Assembly (NCBI RefSeq): GCF_000973625.1
Contig: NZ_CP007501.1
Span: forward strand, 806,001-870,000
Source of the DNA: Polynucleobacter duraquae
GTDB taxonomy: Bacteria; Pseudomonadota; Gammaproteobacteria; Burkholderiales; Burkholderiaceae
Reading direction: 5' to 3'
DNA: 64,000 nucleotides
Numbering within the stretch: position 1 is the first letter of the stretch; each line of letters begins with the position of its first letter. A program made the translations under genes and the position numbers. Below, piece after piece: positions 1 through 7,809 of this stretch. The notes under the pieces were generated by a model that had not been told where the DNA came from, did not search any database, and saw only the letters and a list, made by a program, of their open reading frames with translations.

Positions 1-152
1 TCGGCGATACCCACTGGCGTCATGTGAAGTCTCTAGCGATCATTATTTGCACATTTGTATTGATGAGCATCTTCAAGCTTTCACTGCCATATGTAATTCT
101 GATTATGGCGCCGATCTCGATCTATCTGTTCCGACCAGGTCAATCTCAATGA
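1..152 (+). CDS. Chromate transporter half-protein, 3' end only
   Basis: The reading frame enters from outside the window and ends at a TGA at 150-152. The 49 visible residues are a hydrophobic helix followed by a short polar tail, as at the C-terminus of the first half of a split ChrA-type transporter. The identification rests mainly on the next gene, a CHR-domain protein whose ATG overlaps this stop (ATGA). Split chromate transporters are usually encoded as two adjacent short genes whose products assemble in the inner membrane. The start lies outside the window, so the full length cannot be judged. Confidence 0.6.
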   Translation, partial: GDTHWRHVKSLAIIICTFVLMSIFKLSLPYVILIMAPISIYLFRPGQSQ

Positions 153-676
153 GTCTTTTGATTCACTTGGCCTGGACTTTTGCTTTGCTCTCCATTTTGG
201 CGGTTGGCGGTGGCACTGCCGTGCTGCCAGAGATGCAAACCATACTCGCACATCAGTTCGGCATAGACCATACTCAATTTGTCCATATTTATAGTATTGG
301 ACAGTTGGCACCCGGTCCCAATATGTTGATGGTCTTAGTGATTGGCTATCAAATTGCCGGGCTCCTCGGTGCCGGCGTAGTCTTGCTATCCTTCTTTTTG
401 CCTTCAAGCTTGATGTGCTTTTATATGGGAAGGCTTTGGAATCGTTTTGGAGAGAGTCCTTGGAGACGATCCATTCAAAATGCACTTGAGCCCATTTCTA
501 TTGGACTAATGTCATCCGGTGTTTATGCTGTTGCTAAGGCATCTGTAGTGAGCAGTATTACCTTGGTACTTGCCCTCGTCACTCTGTACCTTATCCTCAG
601 AACCAAGATTAATCCAGTTTTGGTTATTCTTGGCTCAGGAGGGTTTGGTGCTTTGCTAATGGCTTATTTAAATTAA
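149..676 (+). CDS. Chromate transporter, second half (ChrA family)
   Basis: A 175-aa inner-membrane protein of the CHR family, which exports chromate or related oxyanions. The family's N-terminal features are visible: GGGTAVLPEM near residues 19-28 and APGPN near 53-57, followed by several hydrophobic helices. The reading frame is open further upstream, but the ATG at 149 overlaps the stop of the preceding half-protein as ATGA, and family homology begins there. The two genes are therefore probably translationally coupled subunits of one transporter. The substrate is inferred from the family; sulfate or another anion is possible. Confidence 0.85.
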   Translation: MSLLIHLAWTFALLSILAVGGGTAVLPEMQTILAHQFGIDHTQFVHIYSIGQLAPGPNMLMVLVIGYQIAGLLGAGVVLLSFFLPSSLMCFYMGRLWNRFGESPWRRSIQNALEPISIGLMSSGVYAVAKASVVSSITLVLALVTLYLILRTKINPVLVILGSGGFGALLMAYLN

Positions 677-684
677 GCAAAAAC

Positions 685-2766
685 TTAGAAGGTTCCACGC
701 AATCCAAGCATGAGGCTTCTGCCGGGTTGCGGCGCAAAGAGTCTGACAGCCATTGGTGTAGTGGCATACCGAATTTGCTCATTGAGTAAGTTCTTCAGAT
801 TCAGATACACAGTCCAATTAACATCTTGAATTTTCTCTGTATAGGAGATGCCAGCATTCAATAAGTTGTAACTCGGTGCTGGGCCAATTTCCCAGTTAGC
901 CAGTTTGTTCTGTTGATAGCTATAGATGTAAGTAGCATTAGTCAGCCAGCCATTACGCTGATGCGCAATCTCAGCGCCTAAACGCGGAGCAGGTTGGAGG
1001 GGCAGATTACCGCCTGCATCAAAGGTTCCTTGAGAGGCATCACCAAATACCCGACCACCAACACCATGCTCACGCCAGTTATAAGTAAGCTCGCCCTCAA
1101 CGCCCTTAATGGTTGCTGCAGCTTGCTGTGCTGTAACTACAGAGAAGTTTTCTTGGGTAGGGATATATTGGCCAGTGTAGTAACCATAAATATAGTTATT
1201 AAAACGATTAGCGTACACACTAGCTTTAGCGCGCATCAATCCACTAGTTTTTTGAAGATTGAATTCTAGATTATGCGAAGTTTCTTTATTGAGATTAGGA
1301 TTGCCAATATCAAAGGTAGCAGTAGATTCATGTGCACCATATGAGTACAGTTCTTGGGCGCTCGGAGCCCGTTGTGAAACTGTATACGCTACACCAGCAC
1401 CATGACCTTGCATAAAGTTCCATAAACCCCCGGCTGAGTAAGAGAGTAAATTAAAGCTACGATTTTGTAATGTTATCGCTGGTGTATTTCCACCGGTATT
1501 GACTGTTTGTCGCTCTAACGCAGTTCCAAGATTTGGCTTTTGTGCCATATTGTTATACCGCAGGCCAAGATTGCCTTGTAGAGAATTCCACCTGCCTTCC
1601 TCAATCCAAAACACAGCATTGGAATTAGTTTTAGTCGGCGGCACGATTGCATAGCTTCCCGTGCCAACTTCCGTAGCATTGAGTGAGGCTGCAGATACCT
1701 GCGCCCCAAAAGTGCCTTTCCAGCCAGCTATTGGGTTATGGGCTAATTCAAAACGCGCTTCGTTAGCAATATTCTTCCAAAGTGATGCTACTACACCCGT
1801 GTTATTAAATTCAGTGTGGTTGTAATTCGAATTGGCTGCACTAAATTTGAATGAAGAAAAGCCTGCAAATGGATCGCGTGTTTGATGTTGTAGGTCATAT
1901 CGATTTTGCGACTGATTGATTGATCCACCTTCAGGTGTTGGTATGCCGTAGTTATTATTTAAGCGCTCGACTGAAACGCCGGTATATCCATTTTGACCAA
2001 TATGGGAAACACCAACACCCAAATTATTCTGATTACTAAATGAGTTTGGCAACTTACCTGAGTATGGAACGCTTTGCGCTTGGCCAGGATTAATAGACCA
2101 CGCTTGATTTGGTCCACCCTGATTAGCGTATCCAGGTATGCGATAGTCATTGGCATTATTGATGGCAGTATCTACGTGAACGGCTACTGAGCCAAAAGCG
2201 CCATCTACCTCTACCGCTCCAGCTCTGCCATTATTCACTGTTTCATAGCTGGTATTGATAGCGCCTGTTGGGCGATCAGGTAGGTTAGTCAAAATACGAT
2301 CATTCACTACATTCACCAGACCACCACTAGACCCCGAGCCATAGAGTAGGGCAGCTGCACCACGCAAGATTTCAACTTGATGCGCATTTTGCATATTATT
2401 ACCAACCGCATGATCTTGTGAGATGTTTGAGACATCGCCCACTGATAGACCATTTTGCAAAATTTGTACTCGAGCGCCTTCAAGACCGCGAATGACTGGA
2501 CGCGATGATCCTGCGCCATAGCCTGTTGCGGATACGCCTAATTCATTGGCCAGTGTGGCGCCCAAAGTAGTGCCTAATTTATTCAGCAGCTCATCGCCTT
2601 GCAAAATCTTAGTGGGCGTCAAAATACTTTGCGTCGCTTCTTGAGAGCCGGTTGCGGTTATCTCTAGAGAGGGTTGCGCTTGAGCAAAAGCAGTAGAGCT
2701 AAGTAATCCTGAGATAAAGACATAAATAAGCCTGTGCTTAGCTAATGGCTCATTGATTCGATACAT
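685..2766 (-). CDS. TonB-dependent outer-membrane receptor
   Basis: A 693-aa outer-membrane receptor. It has a signal peptide (cleavage near residue 28, AFA-QAQ), a short TonB-box-like stretch (LEITATG), a plug domain over roughly residues 50-160 (RPVIRGLEG, VEILRGAAALLYGSGSSGG) and a beta-barrel ending in a terminal Phe. These receptors import metal chelates or other scarce ligands using TonB energy. The sequence style resembles ZnuD-like zinc/heme receptors, and a small exported His/Cys-containing protein lies upstream on the same strand, but the ligand is not determined. It converges with the chromate transporter, 8 bp away. No clear Fur or Zur box was found upstream. Confidence 0.85.
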   Translation of the reverse strand: MYRINEPLAKHRLIYVFISGLLSSTAFAQAQPSLEITATGSQEATQSILTPTKILQGDELLNKLGTTLGATLANELGVSATGYGAGSSRPVIRGLEGARVQILQNGLSVGDVSNISQDHAVGNNMQNAHQVEILRGAAALLYGSGSSGGLVNVVNDRILTNLPDRPTGAINTSYETVNNGRAGAVEVDGAFGSVAVHVDTAINNANDYRIPGYANQGGPNQAWSINPGQAQSVPYSGKLPNSFSNQNNLGVGVSHIGQNGYTGVSVERLNNNYGIPTPEGGSINQSQNRYDLQHQTRDPFAGFSSFKFSAANSNYNHTEFNNTGVVASLWKNIANEARFELAHNPIAGWKGTFGAQVSAASLNATEVGTGSYAIVPPTKTNSNAVFWIEEGRWNSLQGNLGLRYNNMAQKPNLGTALERQTVNTGGNTPAITLQNRSFNLLSYSAGGLWNFMQGHGAGVAYTVSQRAPSAQELYSYGAHESTATFDIGNPNLNKETSHNLEFNLQKTSGLMRAKASVYANRFNNYIYGYYTGQYIPTQENFSVVTAQQAAATIKGVEGELTYNWREHGVGGRVFGDASQGTFDAGGNLPLQPAPRLGAEIAHQRNGWLTNATYIYSYQQNKLANWEIGPAPSYNLLNAGISYTEKIQDVNWTVYLNLKNLLNEQIRYATTPMAVRLFAPQPGRSLMLGLRGTF

Positions 2767-2853
2767 ATTATTTCCTTCAAACCTGATGCGCTATCTATTC
2801 GATAGAGCAATAAATCTAGATGCCGAACAATGAAGTCTGGCGTATTAGGCGAT

Positions 2854-3219
2854 TTACAGGATGAAGCTAGGTGGAGCCCTAGATTGATATAGCCCAATTT
2901 GAATTTGGGCTAGTGAGGGATTGTTCGATACTAAATGTGCTTCCTGAGAGAGGTCGCTAGCAAGGAAGAGATTTGATGTTGAGGCAACGAAGCTGGCAAG
3001 TGTCAGAGCATCGAGCAAATGACAGCTTTCAAAGCTATGACCAGTCGCAGGCGCTTGATCTGTGCAACTCAGTTCAACAGTTTGATGATGTATGTCGGAG
3101 TGAGTAATGCTGTGAGCAAAGCCAATCCAGTGGGTACCCAATAAGCTAGCAATTAGAAAACTGAGGGCAAGAAATCCCCTGAGATGCTTTCTGAATTTGC
3201 TTAAAAATGAGGCTTCCAT
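2854..3219 (-). CDS. Small exported protein beside the TonB receptor
   Basis: A 121-aa protein of unrecognised family with a hydrophobic N-terminal segment (residues 12-28) followed by a His- and Cys-containing part (HSDIHH, SCTD, ESCHLLDAL). The frame is open further upstream, but that extension runs antisense through tRNA-Pro and gives the typical spurious peptide (GFEPWTP), so I start at the ATG at 3219. It sits just upstream of the TonB receptor on the same strand and is probably co-transcribed. His/Cys content plus a receptor neighbour suggests a metal-handling periplasmic protein; this is inference. Confidence 0.6.
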   Translation of the reverse strand: MEASFLSKFRKHLRGFLALSFLIASLLGTHWIGFAHSITHSDIHHQTVELSCTDQAPATGHSFESCHLLDALTLASFVASTSNLFLASDLSQEAHLVSNNPSLAQIQIGLYQSRAPPSFIL

Positions 3220-3279
3220 ATCCAGAATCTTACTGTATTTGCCCCTGTAGGGCATCTCGGTGTAGAATATCGATTCCGT

Positions 3280-3356
3280 CGGAGTGTAGCGCAGCCTGGT
3301 AGCGCACCTGCTTTGGGAGCAGGGGGTCCAAGGTTCGAATCCTTGTACTCCGACCA
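3280..3356 (+). tRNA. tRNA-Pro (TGG)
   Basis: A 77-nt cloverleaf with encoded CCA. The acceptor stem pairs CGGAGTG with TACTCCG, the anticodon loop TTTGGGA carries anticodon TGG, and the T-loop is TTCGAAT. It lies 36 nt upstream of tRNA-Arg, probably in the same transcript. Confidence 0.95.
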
Positions 3357-3392
3357 CTTTCCCTTATTGTTCTAGATACACCCAGCATATAA

Positions 3393-3469
<77 letters not shown>

Positions 3470-3542
3470 AAAAAGTTCTACCCCATCCTTTTAAATCAAC
3501 GCTTTGCAGTCAACCCTGCATTCAGAGACAGCATTCACTTAG

Positions 3543-3601
3543 TTGTCCAATATAGCGAAAACTTGTCCAAAACACCAGTTTGTTGTCCAAATACTTGTCC
3601 A
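3543..3601. promoter_or_regulatory. Left arm-type repeats of the integrative element
   Basis: Four direct copies of TTGTCCA begin at 3543, 3563, 3583 and 3595, followed by a variant CTGTCTA at 3607. The spacing is 20, 20 and 12 bp. The same heptamer recurs beside the integrase start at the other end of the element, as expected for integrase arm-binding sites. The region 3470-3697 otherwise holds no gene. Confidence 0.65.
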
Positions 3602-3697
3602 GATTTCTGTCTAGTGGCTTGATAGGGGGCTGGGGCAACACAATTAAGTTAAATATCGATGTTGCCTAATTCGCATGCAAAAAACTAAAATAAGAAC

Positions 3698-3880
3698 ATG
3701 AGCAACCTTGAATTTTTAGGACAACTTAAACCTCGGCGACTTTCTTCTTTTGAGGAGGACTTCAAGAGGAGTCAAGCGGAATTTCGTAGGGACGAGTTAA
3801 GCAGGAAATTGCGTCGCTCTAAGAATCACGATTTAGAACCGCTTGAGACAATTTATGAGCGATTCCCAGAAGAAAGCTAA
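3698..3880 (+). CDS. Small hypothetical protein (60 aa)
   Basis: A 60-aa, highly charged protein (many Arg, Lys, Glu) with no signal peptide or membrane segment and no recognised family. It overlaps the next small gene, whose ATG at 3855 lies inside its 3' end, suggesting translational coupling. It is the first gene inside the left end of the island, where accessory regulators or excisionases often lie; I cannot assign either role. Confidence 0.4.
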   Translation: MSNLEFLGQLKPRRLSSFEEDFKRSQAEFRRDELSRKLRRSKNHDLEPLETIYERFPEES

Positions 3881-4028
3881 GCCTACGCTGGAGTCTTTGC
3901 TCGAGGAGCATCAACTGATTTCTGGAAGGGATTTGATTGAGAAAAATAAGCTCAAAAAGCAGGAACTAGAGTTATTCCAACAGGCTCTAGAGTTTGAGCA
4001 ACGGAACAGAAAATTAAGAAAGAATTAA
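3855..4028 (+). CDS. Small charged helical protein (57 aa)
   Basis: A 57-aa protein, almost entirely charged and helix-prone (LEEHQLISGR, KNKLKKQELELFQQ), possibly a short coiled coil. Its ATG lies inside the preceding gene in another frame. Its 3' end overlaps the stop region of the convergent HTH gene by 4 nt. The family is not recognised. Confidence 0.4.
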   Translation: MSDSQKKAKPTLESLLEEHQLISGRDLIEKNKLKKQELELFQQALEFEQRNRKLRKN

Positions 4029-4261
4029 GACCTCTTCTTGCCCAATTGAAGTAGCTCGCAAGGGGTAACTTCTAGTGCATTCCCTATTTTTAAAAGAGCT
4101 TCAATGCTGGGGTTAGCTAGGCAACGCTCTACCTCACTCATATAGGACCTATCAATATCCGCTTTTAAAGCCAGTTTTTCTTGAGAAATGCCCTGTTCTT
4201 TGCGTAATCGCTTGATATTGGTGCTTAAGGCTATTTTTAGGGCTGGCAGCGTTATTTTCAT
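4025..4261 (-). CDS. XRE/Cro-type HTH regulator
   Basis: A 78-aa protein that is essentially one Cro/CI helix-turn-helix. RLRKEQGISQEKLALKAD forms helices 1-2, RSYMSEVERCLANPS the recognition helix, and ALEVTPCELL the last helix. It is divergently placed from the putative RiPP operon, and a large inverted repeat lies between them, so it may control that operon, itself or the element's excision. No effector domain is present. Confidence 0.8.
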   Translation of the reverse strand: MKITLPALKIALSTNIKRLRKEQGISQEKLALKADIDRSYMSEVERCLANPSIEALLKIGNALEVTPCELLQLGKKRS

Positions 4262-4326
4262 GCCAATACTTTGAATCTATTCGGGCTTAAAGACCACGGG
4301 CTGATTCCGCACGGGTTATATCCCTA

Positions 4327-4374
4327 CTTAGTGTTAATATTTATATGAATCCATGAGATTCAGTCAACACTAAG
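4327..4374 (+). promoter_or_regulatory. Nested inverted repeat in the RiPP operon leader
   Basis: CTTAGTGTT (4327-4335) pairs perfectly with AACACTAAG (4366-4374), and GAATC (4347-4351) pairs with GATTC (4357-4361) inside it. The outer 3' arm runs directly into the ribosome-binding site AAGGAG before the ATG at 4384. It could be an RNA stem controlling translation of the precursor or a DNA operator for the divergent HTH protein. Confidence 0.55.
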
Positions 4375-4383
4375 GAGAAGAGA

Positions 4384-4581
4384 ATGATTGCAGAGTTAAT
4401 TACCCCGTTAATGCTCGCCACAGCACCAATGACCATTACGGCGACTGAACCGCTTAAATACAGCCATGAGACACAGCAGGTGCAGACTCAGAGTTATCAA
4501 GTTGCACAACGCATGCCTACATTCAACGCTACACAGACCTATGGCTTTAATGGTCAACCAAACGATTCAGATAACGACTAA
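4384..4581 (+). CDS. Putative ATP-grasp RiPP (graspetide-like) precursor
   Basis: A 65-aa peptide with a strong ribosome-binding site (AAGGAG), encoded 15 nt upstream of an ATP-grasp ligase. The N-terminal two thirds would be the leader. The C-terminal part holds Thr-rich (TFNATQTYGF) and Asp-rich (NDSDND) stretches. In graspetides the ligase joins Thr/Ser/Lys side chains to Asp/Glu side chains as esters or amides, so this composition fits a core. It lacks the microviridin leader motif, so if real it belongs to another class. It could instead be an unmodified small protein; the call depends on its neighbour. Confidence 0.6.
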   Translation: MIAELITPLMLATAPMTITATEPLKYSHETQQVQTQSYQVAQRMPTFNATQTYGFNGQPNDSDND

Positions 4582-4596
4582 TATTTGAAAAGCTAG

Positions 4597-5499
4597 ATGC
4601 TATTACTCATTACAGGTTCGGGTGATGGCACTAGCGACCTATTGGTATCTGAAATAGGCGGTGAAAATGTTTTTCGATTCAACTACGACCTATTTAATGA
4701 CTACAGGTTAGAGTTCAAGCCCGACTACTGGAGGATTACAAATCCTACTGGGCATTCAATTGATTCAGATTCGGTCACATCATGCTTTTGGTGGAAAGCC
4801 TTTAACTTTTATCTTCTGAACCAAGAAAAATTTGTTGTTGAGGAAGTTAAGTACATATTCCGCGAGATTTATCACTGGTGTCGCTTAAAAGGTCTTACCA
4901 AAGGCACTCCACATGATTTTCACAATCACATGGGCAAGATGAATCTCTTGTCGATAGCTTCAAAACATTTCAAGACTCCAGCAACTCTGGCAACCTTTAA
5001 TCTAGAAGGCATGAAATCTCTCGAAGGCTATGAGGTGGTTGCGAAATCCTTTACATCGGGTTTGACTGATACAAACAAAGCATTGGCAACAACTGCCGTC
5101 AACAAAACTCAGCTTCATCCTAACTATCCATGGTTCTTACAGGAAACAATTGAGAGTAAAGCTGACATCACTATTTTTATATGTGGTGAGGAATATTTTG
5201 CATATTCGAGAGACCGCTCAAATTTAAAAGGCTTGGATTGGAGGATGGAGCAAGACTATACAGGTCAAAAAAAGGAATGGTTCAGGATTGAGTTATCCCC
5301 TAAGTCAGTAAATGCAGTTTCAATATTCTGCAAAGAAATTAATGTTGATTGGGGTCGCATGGATTTAATGGAAGTTAATGGCGAATTAATTTTTCTAGAA
5401 TTCAATGCAAATGGTCAATGGGTATTTTTAGACTATTCAGGCGAGGACGGCTTAGTTAAGTCTGTAGCAAACTATTTAATGAAAAAGAAAGAGTCTTAA
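4597..5499 (+). CDS. ATP-grasp ligase, MvdD/RimK-like RiPP maturase
   Basis: A 300-aa cytoplasmic enzyme. The N-terminal pre-ATP-grasp region shows GDGTSDLLVSEIGG, then VFRFNYDLF. The central ATP-binding part includes KTPATLATFN and VVAKSFTSG. The C-terminal metal/ATP site is GRMDLMEVNGELIFLEFNAN, close to the family pattern of an Asp, an aliphatic-Leu-Glu triad and an Asn, followed by GQWVFLDYSG. This layout matches ATP-grasp ligases that crosslink ribosomal peptides. It is encoded directly after a 65-aa Thr/Asp-rich peptide and 2 nt before a lipoprotein, forming a three-gene operon inside the mobile island. The modification type is inferred, not shown. Confidence 0.8.
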   Translation: MLLLITGSGDGTSDLLVSEIGGENVFRFNYDLFNDYRLEFKPDYWRITNPTGHSIDSDSVTSCFWWKAFNFYLLNQEKFVVEEVKYIFREIYHWCRLKGLTKGTPHDFHNHMGKMNLLSIASKHFKTPATLATFNLEGMKSLEGYEVVAKSFTSGLTDTNKALATTAVNKTQLHPNYPWFLQETIESKADITIFICGEEYFAYSRDRSNLKGLDWRMEQDYTGQKKEWFRIELSPKSVNAVSIFCKEINVDWGRMDLMEVNGELIFLEFNANGQWVFLDYSGEDGLVKSVANYLMKKKES

Positions 5500-5501
5500 A
5501 T

Positions 5502-5921
5502 ATGTTTTCAAAAATAACTAAGAAAGCTATTCAAATTAGTTTATTGATATTAATTGGCTCACTAGTTGCTTGTGCTGGAACATCTTCGAAAACAAATCAA
5601 CTCAGCCTTGGAATGAGTAAATCAGATGCAATTGCTGCAATGGGAGACCCAATAACATCAAGAGCTGTTGATGGTACTGAGTATCTTGTTTATAAATTAA
5701 CTCCGGGAACAGGGGTTGGAAAAGGCGTTGGTTGTGCATTTATTGGCTTTGCTACCTTTGGTGCTGCTTATGCAATCGACGATGACTGTACTGGTGGAAA
5801 GCCTTTTGAATTCTTTTTGCAATTTAAGGATAGCAAGTTAGTTTCTTATGGGAGAGTTGGCGACTTTGATAGCACTAAAAATCCTACTATTAATATAAAT
5901 AAAAAAGTTATTGCCCAATAA
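5502..5921 (+). CDS. BamE/SmpA-like lipoprotein in the RiPP operon
   Basis: A 139-aa predicted lipoprotein. It has a hydrophobic signal segment ending in LVACAG, giving a lipidated Cys near residue 24, then a SmpA/BamE-like fold (LSLGMSKSDAIAAMGDP near 34-50, a beta-rich middle and FFLQFKDSKLVSYGRVGDF near the end). A Gly-rich hydrophobic insertion (GVGKGVGCAFIGFATFG) interrupts the domain. It starts 2 nt after the ligase stop, so it is probably co-expressed with the putative peptide and may act as its envelope partner or immunity factor. That role is speculation; many such lipoproteins are general envelope proteins. Confidence 0.7.
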   Translation: MFSKITKKAIQISLLILIGSLVACAGTSSKTNQLSLGMSKSDAIAAMGDPITSRAVDGTEYLVYKLTPGTGVGKGVGCAFIGFATFGAAYAIDDDCTGGKPFEFFLQFKDSKLVSYGRVGDFDSTKNPTININKKVIAQ

Positions 5922-5967
5922 ATGCAATCTGAAGAGTCTGCCGAAGCAGACCTCCTCAATTTCTTTT

Positions 5968-6429
5968 TTAAATGCTCAGCCTTTGTCTTTTAGAGATTAT
6001 AAAGTCTTCCGCCTTTAGTACCCTGCTGAGATGTTGAGCATTTTCAGCTTTACTGCATCTTTCAAGATTGCAAAGTTTATTGTTCGACTTGTCACCATCA
6101 ATATGATTAATTTCATCTCTAGAATTTCCCATCCTATCTTCATCAGCGTTCTCATACCATGCACTCGCTATTAAACGATGAATGTAGTGTGATTTCGTAG
6201 TACCTTTTGTAGATAAACGAATTTTTAAATAACCAATTCCGTTGTCACTAGGCTTTAGTCGCTTTATCGCTCCGCTTTTAACGCTGTATATATGTCCATC
6301 CACTCCAGCCCAGTAATCAAAGTCTGGGAGTTTCATAACCATTACTTCAATTCCATCGTAATGAAAGAACCATGCGTTGTTATGAACTTTGAATTCATCT
6401 ACGTTTTGCTTTAAATTTGCATTTGCCAT
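5968..6429 (-). CDS. HNH endonuclease with NUMOD4-like N-terminus
   Basis: A 153-aa protein. The middle has the NUMOD4-like pattern of phage and homing HNH enzymes (DYWAGVDGHIYSVKSG, LKPSDNGIGYLKIRLS). It is followed by the HNH core: HRLIASAW, then EINHIDGDKSNN and NLERCSKAENAQH. Such nucleases are typically selfish or DNA-processing genes in phages and islands. It is transcribed convergently to the RiPP operon and lies just downstream of the polymerase-like gene on the same strand. Confidence 0.85.
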   Translation of the reverse strand: MANANLKQNVDEFKVHNNAWFFHYDGIEVMVMKLPDFDYWAGVDGHIYSVKSGAIKRLKPSDNGIGYLKIRLSTKGTTKSHYIHRLIASAWYENADEDRMGNSRDEINHIDGDKSNNKLCNLERCSKAENAQHLSRVLKAEDFIISKRQRLSI

Positions 6430-6464
6430 TTGCTACTCCTTATTAAATTAACTTCCGAAAAGAA

Positions 6465-7301
6465 TTAAGGCTTACTAGGTAAGTGGTCTGAGTAATCAAC
6501 CTTAATCCATGGTTTGAAATCTACTCCAAGAACATCCATCCATGATTTTTCTATTGCATCTTTTGCCTCCTTTTCAAAAATGTATTGAACACACAAAGAG
6601 TCATGAACGGGCAGACTCAATATTTCTTGATTGACTAATGCATCCATTGCGTTTAATAGGATTTCACCTTCGAGGTTTTGAAGAAAGACTCCAATACCTC
6701 CTTTGCATAAGGATTTATTTAGCTGTGGAAATTCAGTTGAAATAACATACTCAATTTGCTCTCTATCGCAAATTGAAGGTATATCGGTAATAGGTATTCC
6801 ATTTTTCTTAGCCGTTGATGGTCTAAGGTCGATAGACCTATCTTCTGCTCCAATCATTCTGGTTACTAAGAACTTGACCTTATTTCTATTGCAATTTGCT
6901 TTACTTGCAACATAGCTGTACCAATCCCTAGGTATCTGTAATCCATTGAGAGCCATGAGCATCGCTGGGTGGTTGCAAGACAAGTCAACCTCAACGCACG
7001 GAAGACCATTCAACAGGGTATTAATTCTTATCCTTGCTCGTCTATCCGGAAGCCTCTGAAAGGCACAATACAGTCTGCCACCTTGGATGACATCATTGTT
7101 GCTGTAAACCCTTGTAATGGGCGATTTAAAGGCAAATGTAGCCTTCTGTAGAGCCTCATTTATCCGTCTTAGTCTGACTATATCTGGATGGGTCTTAGGA
7201 AGAATTAAGGTCTGTTCATTCTCTATATTGAACGTGTTCGCATAATATCGCTCCGTCTCTGACTCTTTCTTGGGATTAACAACTATTAGTTTCCTTTTCA
7301 T
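6465..7301 (-). CDS. T7/PolA-superfamily polymerase-like protein (TV-Pol type)
   Basis: A 278-aa protein. It shows motif A-like VEVDLSCNHPAML near residues 108-120, a basic region resembling motif B (NRNKVKFLVTRMIG), and motif C-like LPVHDSLCV near 235. The same DxSC...H..AML and HDS signatures occur in T7 RNA polymerase and related A-family polymerases. A family of such short polymerases encoded by transposons and viruses (TV-Pol) has been described, and this protein fits it in size and motif order. It overlaps the upstream gene by 26 nt and may replicate the excised element. No exonuclease domain is visible. Polymerase activity is inferred. Confidence 0.6.
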   Translation of the reverse strand: MKRKLIVVNPKKESETERYYANTFNIENEQTLILPKTHPDIVRLRRINEALQKATFAFKSPITRVYSNNDVIQGGRLYCAFQRLPDRRARIRINTLLNGLPCVEVDLSCNHPAMLMALNGLQIPRDWYSYVASKANCNRNKVKFLVTRMIGAEDRSIDLRPSTAKKNGIPITDIPSICDREQIEYVISTEFPQLNKSLCKGGIGVFLQNLEGEILLNAMDALVNQEILSLPVHDSLCVQYIFEKEAKDAIEKSWMDVLGVDFKPWIKVDYSDHLPSKP

Positions 7302-7809
7302 CGTAGCCTTCTACTACGCTATAAATCAATGGAAGACATAGCTTCTCTAATTGCTTTGTTGGAAGATATTTATTTACTTCTTTAGATAAAGGATTGCCTT
7401 TGGTTTTAACTATTAGGTTGTTATCTTCAAGTGCTACTAGAACTTTGTTTACAGCCCTTTTAGTGAGAAATCTCTTTCCTAGGTATTCCTTTCTAAGATA
7501 ACTTTTTGCTGTTCCAGAGACTGATAGCTCTTTCTTCTGAAACACGCAGGCAACAAGATTCGCCATGATTAGCCTATAAGCGATTTTGATTCTTTTTCTA
7601 GCGTCTTTTCTTGGATGAAATAAGTCCTCCTCTAGTACCTTATGCAAAGAAATTAATGTCCTTTTGGCGAACTGAAGATTCTTAAACGATAGATTTCTAA
7701 GAAGCGTTGTTCCTCCATAAGGCAATGAAAGCAGGGCATCCACCTCTTGCTTAGGGATTCCTGATATTGACTGCGTTTTATTACTTGTTGTCTCTAGAAT
7801 GGTGTGCAT
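7276..7809 (-). CDS. Putative replication-associated partner of the polymerase-like protein
   Basis: A 177-aa basic protein of unrecognised family. The middle and C-terminal parts look like a winged-helix DNA-binding region (RKRIKIAYRLIMANLVACVF, RFLTKRAVNKVLVALEDNNLIVKTKG). Its 3' end overlaps the polymerase-like gene by 26 nt, so the two are almost certainly translated together. A role as an initiator or loader for element replication is plausible from context only. Confidence 0.5.
   Translation of the reverse strand: MHTILETTSNKTQSISGIPKQEVDALLSLPYGGTTLLRNLSFKNLQFAKRTLISLHKVLEEDLFHPRKDARKRIKIAYRLIMANLVACVFQKKELSVSGTAKSYLRKEYLGKRFLTKRAVNKVLVALEDNNLIVKTKGNPLSKEVNKYLPTKQLEKLCLPLIYSVVEGYDEKETNSC

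Noticed and set aside
3220..3357. N-terminal extension of the small exported protein (peptide beginning MVGVQGFEPWTP)
   Set aside because: It reads antisense through tRNA-Pro; this peptide is a well-known artefact of translating tRNA genes. The gene was started at 3219.
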